A stretch of 64,000 nt of DNA, taken from contig NW_019091500.1 in the NCBI RefSeq assembly GCF_001949145.1, positions 2,477 to 66,476 on the forward strand, in the 5' to 3' direction. Of this stretch, positions 1 to 11,800 are shown in pieces. The notes under the pieces are model-generated. The model saw nothing but the letters and a program-made list of their open reading frames with translations. It had not been told where the DNA came from and ran no database searches. A program made the position numbers and the translations under genes. How positions within the stretch are numbered: position 1 is the stretch's first letter; every line of letters begins with the position of its first letter. This DNA comes from Acanthaster planci (Eukaryota > Echinodermata > Asteroidea > Valvatida > Acanthasteridae).

Positions 1-2250
1 TTTGAAGCCTGCTTGTTCATATTGTTCCAACAGAAGCAAGCATTGGTCACTCAAGTCTGGATGGTGTAAGGCTGAAGTCCAGCCATTACTGAGACCAGAG
101 ACATCATGTCCATCAGCTGATTCAAGTTTCTGCCTAAAACTCTTATTGGATACGTATGCCTGGAAGATAAGACACTCAAATCCACCTGCTGGTTTACACT
201 GGATCCATGAACAAGATAGTTCCTAGTCATTCGCCTCAATCCAAGCTAGCAATGAAAGTGTAATGGATGGGGATCCTAATTGCAATACTAAACAGAAATG
301 TAAAATAGGTGATCACTCTTCTAGTCAGAGATTCACGTTGACTTGATGAAATCAGAAAATGAAACCAAAAGGCAACAACAAAGTACCTCAGTTGAGAACC
401 TTTTGCTGTAACACAACTGGATAAAATGTGCCAGTAACATTGAAATACAACTTCACCAAAGAAAGATCAAGCTCATCTTCTGCTTTGACTGAAACACGTC
501 AGTCCCTCTCTGGATTTGAATCCAATGAGGCCCAACTGTGCACACTTTGCCAACATTTTTACACTCTCAAATAAACTTTGACGATCAGTTTAAGATATGA
601 AATGCCCGACGAACTTCCATATGGTTGAAAGCTAGGCTAAGGTGGGTATACTTAAGGACAACTTTCAGTGATGACTTTAGCTCACTATGATTTGAATAGC
701 ATCACCTGAATAATGGATGGCTTGGAACATCTAGTCGATGGACTGATCTGCGTACGAGATCCCGGACTTCATTTCCGTTTCCAAAAGTTTCCTATAACCC
801 TGAATTAGAAAGAAAAGATCAGGATATAATAGTTTTACTAGCGATAGCAATAGCACAAACAGATTTTATACAGGATTGATCGTAAAACATGAGAGTGCAA
901 AGGCTGACATCCAAGGAACTAATTTTCCCTGATTCAAGACTCATTTTTGCTTAGTCCTGAGTAGAGTGCTTGAGAAGAAAGCAAGCTAGGGTTGGTGAAG
1001 AAGTGGTCGTTTGACGACCCAAAGGCCACTTCATATACCTGTTCCTCAGGTGAATGCAATAGCAAAGTAAATTAGATACCTAGAACAAAAGCCCCCCTAA
1101 GAAATTAAGAAAGATTATGAAGTCTGTCTTGGTCTCAGTCAGTGTTAACTATGACCGAACACCACTGAGTGTTCTCCTCTGGAAAATAAGGGCATCAGAA
1201 GTGCCCGTCCAGGCAAAGTTAACCCCACTTACGCCAAAGAGTTAAAGTGAAAATTCTTACCCTAGCTGTTACCCTCAACTTGCAGAGTGCATATCAGTGA
1301 TGCTTTGTGATTCCAACAGGTGCCGCGTGGTGTCAGCATCAGAACATTAACCAAAACTGCAGGCAAAGAGGTAGACGAGTCAGGATGCTCAACCTAGTCA
1401 GGCATCCGTGCTGTGAACGTAACAAGAAGTTCAACATATGGACATTAACCTTTGATAAACATTCAACAATCACACATTTGAGCCTGGTATTCTCAAGGCT
1501 CAAGATTTCCCACCGAGTCCAATCTCCCCCAGTAACTCTGAGTGGAGAGCCACGAAAATTAGATGTTGTGGTGAACGTTGTCCCAAGAGAATCTAGAGTA
1601 AAAGTGAAAACATGAACCTTAGATTAGTGGGAGAAGATTCATGTAGAACAGCTGGTACGTACCATACAATGTATTTAAGTATCTTGGTGTGTATGCGTAA
1701 GTTTGTCACCAATGATGTATTAAATATGTCCAATGGTTTGCTCTGGGGATGGTCTACGTTGAATACCTGACAAATGCCACACAATATGGAGCTGGAGAAG
1801 AAATTCTTCCTGATGGATTTGAAGGTATGAAACAGTGCCCTCAAGAATTCTACAGATGGTGCCGCCTTCTTCGAGATTTAACGAACTGTTTCTTCAATGG
1901 TACCTGTGCAAATGACAAGGATACAAGGTTTCAACTTAAGCTACATTTTGGCCATAAGTCAGCAGAGAAACAATGGATAGGAAATTTAAACCATGACGAC
2001 CAAGTAAAGTTGACAACACATGTACATAGCAAACTGTTGGTGATGTAAGCTCCGGGTGGGCCATCTCAGTACAGCAAGTGATGACACACCTGTAGACTTT
2101 CCGTTGTCAGATAATTCATCGGAACTGTAAGAAAATGGCTCAAAACTTTAGCATACAGATGCAGTGGAGGTTGTTTGGCCCGACATTCCAACTGAAGGGG
2201 TCACCATTGTTTGTAGCCAGCAAGAAGACACTGAATTGCCCAAATTAGGA
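1..2250. other. No gene seen
   Basis: AT-rich non-coding sequence. The longest open frames (about 100 codons, at 1307-1615 and 1749-2048) show no family motif, no codon bias and no convincing splice context. I recognise no repeat here. Confidence 0.5.
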
Positions 2251-2265
2251 ACATGGTTGGTACAT

Positions 2266-2470
2266 GAACTGGGGGGCATGTGGCCAAGTGGTTAGGGTTT
2301 GTGGCTTCCAATCATAGGGTCTGAGGTTCCCTGGCGGTAAATTGTGGCCCTTGGCAAGCCTCTTAACCCCTGCTTGCATCTCTCCACCCAGGAGTATTAA
2401 AGGGTACCATACCAGCATTAGCTGGGGAAACAACCTGCGATGGACTGGCATCCAGTCGTTTCATGCCAAG
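2266..2470 (+). repeat. tRNA-derived SINE-like repeat
   Basis: The stretch starts with an A-box-like TGGCCAAGTGGTTAGGG and a degenerate B-box GGTCTGAGGTTCCC. Downstream are the SINE-body words CCTTGGCAAGCCTCTTAACC and TGCGATGGACTGGCATCC, the latter widespread in animal SINEs. The B-box is poor, so this is an old copy. Confidence 0.55.
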
Positions 2471-2585
2471 GACACCAGAGATAAACACCTGCTTGATGAG
2501 CCAAATTGGCTCGGACCAGACTTTTTTGGTACATGAACTACATGTAGCACTACTTCAGTTGCATCAATGAAGATGGAAAAGAAAG

Positions 2586-2868
2586 GTGGTGCTCTCTCAA
2601 GCGTGAAACTACCAATTCCCACATGCACATAATGGCAGTGCTCTCTCAAGCGTGAAACTACCAATTCCCACATGTACATAATGGTAGTGCTCCCTCAAGC
2701 GTGAAACTACCAAATCCCACATGTACATAATGGCAGTGCTCTCTCAAGCGTGAAACTACCAAATCCCACATGTACATAATGGCAGTGCTCTCTCAAGCGT
2801 GAAACTACCAATTCCCACATGTACATAATGGTAGTGCTCCCTCAAGCGTGAAACTACCCATTCCCACA
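2586..2868. repeat. 49-bp tandem repeat, about six copies
   Basis: The unit contains GCTCTCTCAAGCGTGAAACT and CCCACATGTACATAATGG. Copies differ at only a few positions (GCAG/GTAG, CTCT/CTCC, AATT/AAAT). Variants alternate among copies as in higher-order duplication. No coding sense. Confidence 0.93.
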
Positions 2869-3654
2869 AAGATGTGATCTAGTGCAAGGCTTCCCCTGCC
2901 CATTCAAATGTATAGCATCCAATCTCACTGGTTTTAGTGACCATGCACCTACAAGCGGTTAGTTTTTGGCCAAAGCTGCCACCTCGCATTAAAAAAATTA
3001 AAAGCAAAAATTTAAAAGGGAAATAAATAATCCAAGTCTGAGATGTCCATGCAATGGTCCTCTTTCACACTGTCCTGATTAGCAAAGAAGGTCATAAAAT
3101 ACAAGATTCATCTCTTTTTTTCACAAGTTAAAACAATATTGGGCCAGAAATAAAGGAAAGACAAGCTTGCCTGGGGCTTGACTTGAACTGACTTGGATGG
3201 AGCTCCTTGATGTCACAGAGGTTAACATCCTGGTGGTCACAAAAGGGAAGGGTGGTTGTTGGAGAGGTGAATTGGATCGGCTCCATCAAGGTAGACCTAT
3301 GGGACATCATATCCTCTGTATTGACAAAGCACAGGAAATATGAGTTGAAAGTTATGAGTTGCAGATAAAACAACTTTGGGCCATTCTACCTGCTTCCTAG
3401 ATCAACTCAAATGAAAGTATGAAGCAAGTTCTTTGAACTTTAAAGTCATTTTTGCTTGTTTAATATCTGAGAATTAATCATTTCATAAAATACAAGAGTA
3501 ATGCAGGTGAAATCCTACAAACAGAATGGAACTCTTCTAAAATGAAATTCCTGTGGTTCAGTTCTGTAGCAATTTGCTCTTCCATTCTAACCTGAGTTGC
3601 AAACTGGACTGGACATCTTATTTGTTATTATTTTCATTCCTAACTATTTCTGGT
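2869..3654. other. No gene seen
   Basis: An 81-codon minus-strand frame at 3128-3373 has no recognisable motif. Nothing else stands out. Confidence 0.4.
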
Positions 3655-3875
3655 AATGGACACCTCAAAAATGTCCAAGGCACTGTAGCTCGCAAGCCTG
3701 AAGAGACCTGTAGAGAGGAGACAATGAGAAGCAGTTAGAGTTTTACAGGTGGGAGGAAAACCCCAGAGGAATATTCTGGGTAAAACCCACGGAATCAGGT
3801 AGGGACTGAAAATGTAATGCACAAGTGGACATAGCTGGGAATCGAACCCGGACCGCAGAGATGGAAGGCGAGGAA
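3655..3875 (-). repeat. Dispersed SINE, copy 1
   Basis: On the minus strand it begins near a perfect RNA polymerase III B-box, GGTTCGATTCCCAGC (3838-3852 in plus coordinates). It then shares long stretches with the copy at 22850-23015, such as CCTACCTGATTCCGTGGGTT, ATTCCTCTG and TCTCCTCTCT. A tRNA-derived SINE is the simplest reading. Confidence 0.7.
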
Positions 3876-4940
3876 AGAACTTGACAATTCACCGAAGGGA
3901 AAAAAAGGTAACACAATTTCGGAGGTATTTTTTAATTGAAATAATGTACCAGTGTCGACAGATCCTAGTCATGCAGTATTCTGTGCACGGCTGATTCTGC
4001 AGCCCCTGGGGTGGTTCCTACACAGCCTTGTTCTCAGGCCGACTGCATTATCAGCCTGGGATGAGCTCCATGCACATGTCTTCTTTAGTTTCTGGGCAAA
4101 GAAACACACGGCAAATTCTTCCAACCAGGGTTGCTACGGGAAACCAATCAATGCCATCATTCTGTCAACTTTATTTCAATGTTAAATGAACACAAAGTCT
4201 TCATGAAACACCTGTGATTTTTGCCATACTTGAAAGTCATTAGGCTTAAGTAACATCCCATGACCCCCACTGGCTTGCGTGTTTTATCAAAAATCTTCAA
4301 TTTCTGTTTCCTGACAACATTAGCCTTGTGGTTATTCAATGATGCAAAACATGCATGTTAAGGCCTAAAGAGAAAACTTTAGGTCTCCGCTTTCTGGTCA
4401 GAGGTTGGCTCCAAAAGTGGTGAAGAAACATCTTTTTTTGGCCCTCATTTTTTTTTTCAAATAGACTGACCCCCCCACTACATGCACATGCACTTACTGC
4501 TTAAAAGTATTTCCAGCTTGTCTATGTATACAGGACATAAGATCACCACACCTGCCTAGTTGCAATTAACATGATTAAATCAATCACAAGGGTTAGCAGG
4601 TGGGTTAGAATGGGTGAGCTTGGAGGAAAACAAAAAACCACAAAGTACTCACCAGAAGCTTTGAGGGCCCCACAGCAATGGAGGGTCTATGGTTTACATT
4701 GGTGTTTGCCTAAAAGGCAACCCTTAAAATCCCCTCTTCTGGTGTTCTATACGTGTCAACCTTTATAAGATAAGACCGCAGTGCTGAACTTGGGGTATTC
4801 TAGATTTTAAAAACAGATTGTTTGGAAATTCTGAAATCAGGAAAATCCTGAGAACAAATCCTGAAATCAGGAGCGATCCTGGCAAATTTCTGCCCTGTAG
4901 CAGTATGTGTGGGTGAGCATAATGCCATATCCAGACTTAC
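3876..4940. other. No gene seen
   Basis: Non-coding, AT-rich. Frames of up to 77 codons have no motif and no good splice pairs. Confidence 0.4.
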
Positions 4941-5073
4941 ATGTTGCCATTATCCAGTCATCTTTGACCTGATTGCCAGCCGGCTGCCAGGTGTGTATGC
5001 AGGTGTGGGGTCCAGCATTGAAGTGTGCCAATGCAACGCAGGCAAGTAGGGTACATTTGATTACAAGGCAGAC
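4941..5073 (-). CDS. Isolated possible exon, unknown protein
   Basis: A 133-nt open stretch is flanked by a good acceptor (TTTTTCCAG) and a consensus donor (GTAAGT). It reads VCLVIKCTLLACVALAHF, then NAGPHTCIHTWQPAGNQ and VKDDWIMA. I do not recognise it and found no neighbouring exon that continues it. It may be a chance frame or part of a gene reaching out of the window. Confidence 0.2.
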
Positions 5074-7721
5074 CTGGAAAAATAGCAAGCTATCGCATAA
5101 AAGAAACTCAAACTAACTGAAGAATGTTCACAGGCAAAGTTGCAGGGAACGGAATTAATAGGGACTAACACAAGAATTCTACATGGACATTTAAGTATCA
5201 AAACCCCCCAGAAAAACTGATCAACCCTTAAAAAAATGACCAAACTGAAAAATTAAATACACTGTAAGACTTGAAAAACAAGGACTGAAGTTTAACCAAA
5301 AAAGAGCTTGGGGGCTGTGGAATCACAGATCAGCCCAAACTTTATACTTCTCCACTGCCGTGCTCAATGTACATCTAGGTAGGCCCGCACATTCAGTGTG
5401 TGGTCTTGAACTTCAACTGACCATCATAACAAAACAATATGTTGGATTGACCACACCTAATGTTTACAAATGAAGTATGGGACAGCCGAGTGAGAGTGCT
5501 GGCAGTGACAAGTTACATGTACACGGTCCAAAATAACATGGCTCTTTCAGAGTTAACCAACACAGTGTGTCAACAGGGTCAAATAGAACTTCCGAGAATA
5601 CATGTACATTCGGACTTCAATCAATGATTCTAGCAGACAGAACTCAAGCAGATGACCACTCCAGTTACGAAAAACAATTCACGACATGTAAGTTGACTTG
5701 TCTCTGCTGATTTGCTTCATGTACATTGAGTGTAGCCAGACCATGTGGCCAAATTAATGCAAGAAGCTACGGCTTAAATCAACAGCAGGTATGCTAATAT
5801 AATGACGTAGGTAAAGGAGGGGAACGCTTAACTACTGGTCTATGGCATTTTCACCGTCATGAAAGGGGAGCTACTCTTATGTTAAAAAGAGATTCATTCA
5901 AATCCAAGCAACTGTACCTGTAACATTTGGCTTAGCTTCACTTACGGGGAGCAACCCTGACCTGGGAATGGTCTTGAAACTCAAGTAACTCATGGAGGCA
6001 AATTGAACGCACCTGTGGTGTGCCAATTAACATTCTCAGAGATCACCCCAACAGCTGGTGTCTGGAGGTGTACATGTTCATCACCAGTAAAGATTGCGCA
6101 AATCACCCTAGTAACAAAATGGCCGTGTCAAAATGGCAAAAATTATTAAAATTCCTGAACAGTGGAAGGAAAGGAAGATTTTTTATTTAAAGTTGATAAA
6201 TTCTAGTAACCCCTAATAGGCCTACGTACACGTACAAGTTTTTCCAGAAAAGTACACGTAGGCCTAGGCCTAAAATCTTCATTGTGGACACAATTTCAAA
6301 GCATTTATTCTGCATTTAAAAAAATGGAAAATCATGCAAATAATTAACCTTTTCAATGTTCGCAATGGATTATGGGTTTGGGTGAGAAACAAGCAATGCA
6401 TTTGATGCACAACCCTTATGGGGGAAGTGAACTTGTCAGAAATCAATTTACAGTTTTTCTACTAAATGTTTTTAAGCACATCAACTCAGAGATTCATGTG
6501 TATTATCATATTTTACAAGAAATATTTTCGAACAAGTTTTCAAATGTTTGTAAAAAGAAAAATTAACCTTTAATTGTCTTTTCTTTTAAGGGCACCAGTC
6601 ACCCTACAGGCTTAAAATGAACGTACATTGTTACTGGTCATTCAGGATAAATGAGCTACATGTACAAGTTTCGATTTTGAGTGAACAATACTAGAGCATT
6701 AATATTCACAATCTTAGTCAAAGCATGGTCAAACCATGGATGGGCTGAATTCTTTTCTACATAAACAGGAACATTCATTTCTGTGTTTTGGAAAATAAAT
6801 AATGTTAATTTTGCAGAACTTCCCATTGTCTACATGGTCTTTGGCTTTGGAAGCCATCTCTCTACTTTTTGCAGCTGTTCAAAAATCAAAATCTCATGAG
6901 TTTTTCCGTCTGTTCCTGTAAAACCCTGACGAAGAGGTGGTGTGTCATCCTGTTCCGAGAACAGTGTCCTTGAGTCGTGTTCTCGCCGTTCGAGCGCGAG
7001 AACAAGGAACCCGTGTCAAGAACACGCAGTCCGAACTCGATCTAACTACTTAAGTACTGGGCTGAATTCAAATGCAACATGTTCAACTTAAGTTCGACTC
7101 GAGGTGAAAAATACCGAACAGAAGTACTAAATATGTCTTAATTTAATGCTAAAACTAGCCACAGTAGTCTATCGTGCATTGAACAAACACTAGGCACAAA
7201 GTCTGAATGACATGTCTCCTTATTAAACACAAAAAATGAAATTATCGTTTGTTTGCTTGCTCCGTATAAAATCTACGCACGTGGGCATCATCAAGCGAAT
7301 GTTAAGCAATGGCAGTTACAGCGCCCCCTATATGATAGCACTGCACCAAACGCGCTTGCGCCGAATTAAGTGGTGCATAAAATCTCTCAAATTCTCACCC
7401 AGTACACCTGGCCCCTCGAGCTCGTTATTTTGTGGACCCTGGGATTATTTACAACACGATCGAGGTGCCGTACTCGGGACAGATCAGACAAATAATTATG
7501 TAAATCACGAATTTGGGACTTTTATATTCCAACTCACTATATTTTGCCCACAAAAACCTCCAACTCGTGGTCTTATTTTGCACAGAGGTGGGCGGCTAAA
7601 TTGAAGGAGCCAATAGTTTGACAAAAAGTGCGGCGTATTTTCGGGGAAGGCCAATAACAAAAAAATGTGGCTAACCCTCGACTTGAACTTCAGGTAGTCA
7701 GAAAGTACAAAGTCTGAGTTC
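5074..7721. other. No gene seen; small inverted repeat near 6220
   Basis: No coding region recognised. Around 6218-6267 the word GGCCTACGT recurs inverted as ACGTAGGCC across a short loop, a possible small hairpin or decayed TIR element. The frame at 7236-7604 (122 codons) has no motif. A locally GC-richer patch around 6950-7030 could mark a promoter, but nothing supports a gene next to it. Confidence 0.4.
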
Positions 7722-7958
7722 TACACTGCAAAAACCATGGTGTTAAAATCAACACTGTTTGGTGTCATCAGATGACCACACCACAGGGTGTTACTCTAAC
7801 ACCACTGGTGTAACTTTGTACACCTATAAGTGTGACAGTGCACCGGAGGGTGTTAAAAGTAACATCAAATTTTTAATACCAATGAAAAGTGTTGGTGTAG
7901 AGTTCTCATAACACCAGGAGTGTTAATTTTTAACACCCCATGCAGTTTTTGCAATGTA
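7722..7958. mobile_element. MITE with TACACTGCAAAAA ends
   Basis: The left end TACACTGCAAAAACCATGG is inverted at the right end (CATGCAGTTTTTGCAATGTA), giving a TIR of about 25-30 bp with a few mismatches. Inside, GGTGTTA/TAACACC words recur in both orientations. It has no coding capacity and is a nonautonomous DNA transposon. Confidence 0.75.
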
Positions 7959-8594
7959 TTTGACTAATTAAGCCTATTCTTTAGGAGAATTTTAGTCAAA
8001 ACCAACTACAAAACAACTTACTTTTAGAATTTCTTGTATAGAAAAAAAATAGTGAACATGTAAATGCAGTATAACTGCTGAAGTTTAATTAATACCGCCT
8101 GCCTTTGAAGAGATAAAAACAGTAGGAAATGGGGTCAATGCACGGTAAAATGCACGGTAAAACAAGTGTAGGATTGAAGTTCAATACATGTAAATAAAGT
8201 TGGGGGCTGGGATGTAGGGTTTTTTTTCAGCCAAAAAAGATTTGATACTGTTTAGAAACACTTGACCACTCAAGCAATATCGTAAGGATCTAAGTTTTTC
8301 ATTTACATTTTTTTACAAAGATACCATTTGCCATTCCTGAAGAAGAAACCTAGAAGTGATGCCTGGCAGTACGGTAAAAGCAGGAATTCAGAATTTCACT
8401 TTGAACTATTCGTTACATATGACAAAACTTATTCAGCGAGCTAACAAACAGATGAGGAAGATTTGCCGTTAGAAACAAGTGACAAGACACACAAGAAATA
8501 TGGAAAGAGACATTATACAATAAGTGCCAGGTAAACATTAAAAAAATGTCACTGACACTGTCTCCGACTTCTCGGATGAGGAAACTAAACAGTC
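7959..8594. other. THOC1 3' flank
   Basis: AT-rich sequence that should contain the THOC1 3' UTR. The only poly(A)-like hexamer I saw on the minus strand is ATTAAA at 8084-8089. Confidence 0.4.
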
Positions 8595-8887
8595 TTAATC
8601 ATCCTTTTTTCCGTTGTCTGTCAGCACTGACTCTACGATGTCATTGAGTCCACTTTCCAGTAATGCTCCTATGAGCTCGTCACGTGTGGCCTGTTCCCCT
8701 TCCCTGCCGAGCCATGCTCCCATCATGGCATTGGCCTGCTCACGGATCTCAAGGTTTTCTGTCTGTATGCTACCGATCTCCTCATCCGTGAAGTTAAGCT
8801 CGGAGGCCAGCGTCTTCCAGTTTTCGCCAAGGCGGGCAGACACTGCCTCCACCTCTTCCACCAAGAGGATGTTGGATTTTTCAAGAC
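8595..8887 (-). other. THOC1: THOC1 terminal exon with death domain
   Basis: This last exon codes residues about 552-648 and the TAA stop at 8595-8597. It contains a six-helix death-domain pattern: [20 protein letters not shown], then [30 protein letters not shown] and [18 protein letters not shown]-terminal death domain is normal for animal THOC1, so it does not indicate an apoptosis adaptor. The next clear signal downstream is an ATTAAA-type poly(A) candidate on the minus strand at 8084-8089; I saw no AATAAA nearer. Confidence 0.9.
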
Positions 8888-11800
8888 CTGGACAGGAATT
8901 CGCCAAAATCGGGGGAATATTCATTAACAAAACCCAGCCACATATTCTCTTACTCTCTGAGTCACATTTCCCATTATCCTGGAATCAACCATTCTTCAGG
9001 TCATACTGTGTCAGACAGGACCCTAAAAGTTAGATCTACTCTTCTTCAGCCACTCATATCAATCTGGCAATGTCATCACATTTGGGCAAGGCAGCCATTT
9101 TTTTGAGATGCTGGTGGAATAGCTCAATCTCTTTACTTCCCTTGAAGTAACAAAAACAGGTTGGTGGGGACACAGACACCTGCAAGCATCAAACCCATGT
9201 GTAGGTCAATCTTCAAGGACTTCCCCATTTCAACGAGGGTACGCCCTCAGTTTTAAGTGGCGTAACTATGGTGTTTAACCCTAACAGTCCTCAATCTCAA
9301 GGAGTGAGGACTGTTAGGGTTCATACCTTCTTCTCCTCCTTTCAGCAAGTCGTCATTTTCCTCCACTACAGCTTCCGTCTTCAACTCTTCCACTGTAGGT
9401 TGCTGCAACACAAAAGGAATAAAATACCACCCTCAAAAGTAGAGCTGTGTCACAATGCACTGAACATTGCTGACATCAGACAAGCCCAAAGATCGTATGG
9501 CACCGCATAGCGGCGCAAGATGGAGAACTTCACCGTAAATACACGTAAAATGTTGTAATTGCATAGGCGCCATTTGAGCAAACGATACGCCTGCACAATG
9601 CACATTACTGCGTAGATGCAGGCGCCACGGCAGGCACATGCACCTGGTGTGCCTGCGCTAAGCATCACCGTAAACTGTGCAGGGGTATCACTTGCTCAAA
9701 TGGCACCCATGGTAATTACACCTTTTGGGCAGAGTTATCTATCTTGAGCCTTCGGTGCTATACGATCTATGGACAAGACAGCTTGAAGATTCCACAATTA
9801 TGTGGAATGACGCTGAGCTAATGTATCTTATTTTAGGGAAGCCAAATGGCATCTTAATTTCTAGTCAAAGACAGGGCCAAAGATAGGAAAACTGCAGAGC
9901 TAGGGGCAGACTTACAGGCATATCCTTGGCCAGTTTGGTGACCATCAGCTCCAGGTATGCCGGCACAGACTTGACAGGTGGCTGGGAGCTGGTGATAGTC
10001 TGGAAGAAGTAGGGGCTACGCCTGGCCAAGAGCCGCAGAGCACACCAGGCAAAGTTGCTGTTATTCACAACTCTGACGGGAAATGAATGAGAAAGTGTAG
10101 ACATCAATTACAAGGAAAAAAATGACTAGGATTCTCTTCAAGCATGAGCAAGGTTCAAGGATTCTTAAAACAAAAGCCGTGGGGTTTGCACGGTTTTTGG
10201 AACATTCTCTTTCAAAGGGGCGAGAAGCATATTACTAGAGGTAAGACTAAACTTTGTGATCTGTGTGCCGTGTTGTATTCGAGTCCATCACAAGTCCCTG
10301 CAAGTCCCTGTATTATTAAAGTCCATCACAAGTCATTCAGTCTTAAGCCAATTCACAAGCTATTCGAATGAGGTGTGACAAAAGCATTCTGTTGTTATTG
10401 TTTACCGTTAGTATGACTGCACTTGTGAAGGGACTTGTGACTGGACTTGTGACTGGACTTGTGAAGGGACTTGTGACTGGACTTGTGAAGGGACTTGTGA
10501 CTGGACTTGTGAAGGGACTTGTGACTGGCCCTGTGAAGGTACATGTGACTGGCCTTGTGAAGGGACTTGTGATAACTTGTGACTGAACTTGTGAAAGGAC
10601 TTGTGATGGACTCAAACACAACACTGTCTGTGTATTGTAGTCATGTATTTGCACTAAAAGCGGCTAAACAAAGACACTGGTCAATGGTTGTTTCTCTGAC
10701 GTTTGAAAAAGCAGGTGTTGTGTGTACTGTACAGAGCTTGATGGACTGCAAGCATATATGCTACAGTGACCCAACAACAGAATTGAAATGATCCCTTTTT
10801 AACCCAGATCAACACTTCGCACAATTTAATCCTAAAAGAATAAAAAAAATCACTCGGATGATAATGAAGTTTTACATTTGATTGAGTTTCCTCTTCATGC
10901 CTGAAGGTTCTCCTGTCTGACTTACTTGTACTCTGGTTCTATCATGGCGCCAGGGTCAGCTTGCTCAATTGCTTCCTCAAAATACTCCTCCAGAGATGGT
11001 ATGAAGATCCTAGATAATTCAACCCAAAATTCCACTTCACCAACATAAAGCAACCATGATGTGAGATGTGAGAGAAAGAACAATGCACAACACAATTTGC
11101 AATTACAGAAATCTAAGAAGTCCTCCATCTCAATCTGTGAGGTCCTCCTTCTCCATCTGTGAGGTCCTCCTTCTCCATCTGAGAGGACCTGCATCTCAAC
11201 CGGTGGGGAACTGAATTTGAACATATAGATCCAGCGTGTGAATCTGTAAAATCCTACATCTGAATCTGTGAGGAAACCCATCTAACTCTGTGAGATCTTT
11301 GCCTTTCTCTTTAAGGACCTACTGCTCCATCTGTGAGGACATGCACCTAAACCCCTGGTGTACTAAACTTCACTATGTGGGCCCCTACAAGTGAATAAGC
11401 AGTAAGTGCATCTCAGACTGTGAGGACCTGCACTTCACTCTGTGAGGACCTCTATGTCAATCTGTGAGGACCTAGTATCTCATCCTCTGAAATTCTGCAC
11501 CACTAGACTGCTCACCTGTTCTCAGCCCGGCATGCCTCTAGGTTGTCAGGGCAGATGTTCCATAGCCTAGTCAGCTCAGGGCTTCCCATGTCAATCTTCT
11601 TATTGGGGGCGTTGATTCTCAGCTCCTCCCCCAGACTGCGCTTCCTTGCCCTGAGGCGCAATGGAACACAGACAGTGAGGTGACTAGGGGTAACTGTGTG
11701 TTAAGTGGAAACCAACTACATGTATGGGATGTCACTGTGAGTGACAGAGGGCGCTTTCTTTGTTACTTGAAAACATCATCCATTCAGGCAGACAGACTGG

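Noticed and set aside
1749-2048. 99-codon plus-strand frame as a small gene
   Set aside because: No family similarity recognised, no promoter or splice context, and the frame length is unremarkable for non-coding DNA of this size.
8595-8887. Death domain taken as an apoptosis or Toll-pathway adaptor gene
   Set aside because: The upstream exons join in frame and match THOC1 throughout; animal THOC1 normally ends with a death domain.
8614-9033. 139-codon plus-strand frame over the THOC1 last exon
   Set aside because: It is the antisense shadow of the death-domain exon, whose minus-strand reading has clear family similarity.
10268-10626. CRISPR-like array of short repeats
   Set aside because: Units are contiguous without unique spacers, and the genome is animal nuclear DNA with introns.
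10368-10654. Open frames of GLVTGLVKG or SPFTSPVT repeats
   Set aside because: These are translations of the foldback-element minisatellite arms.
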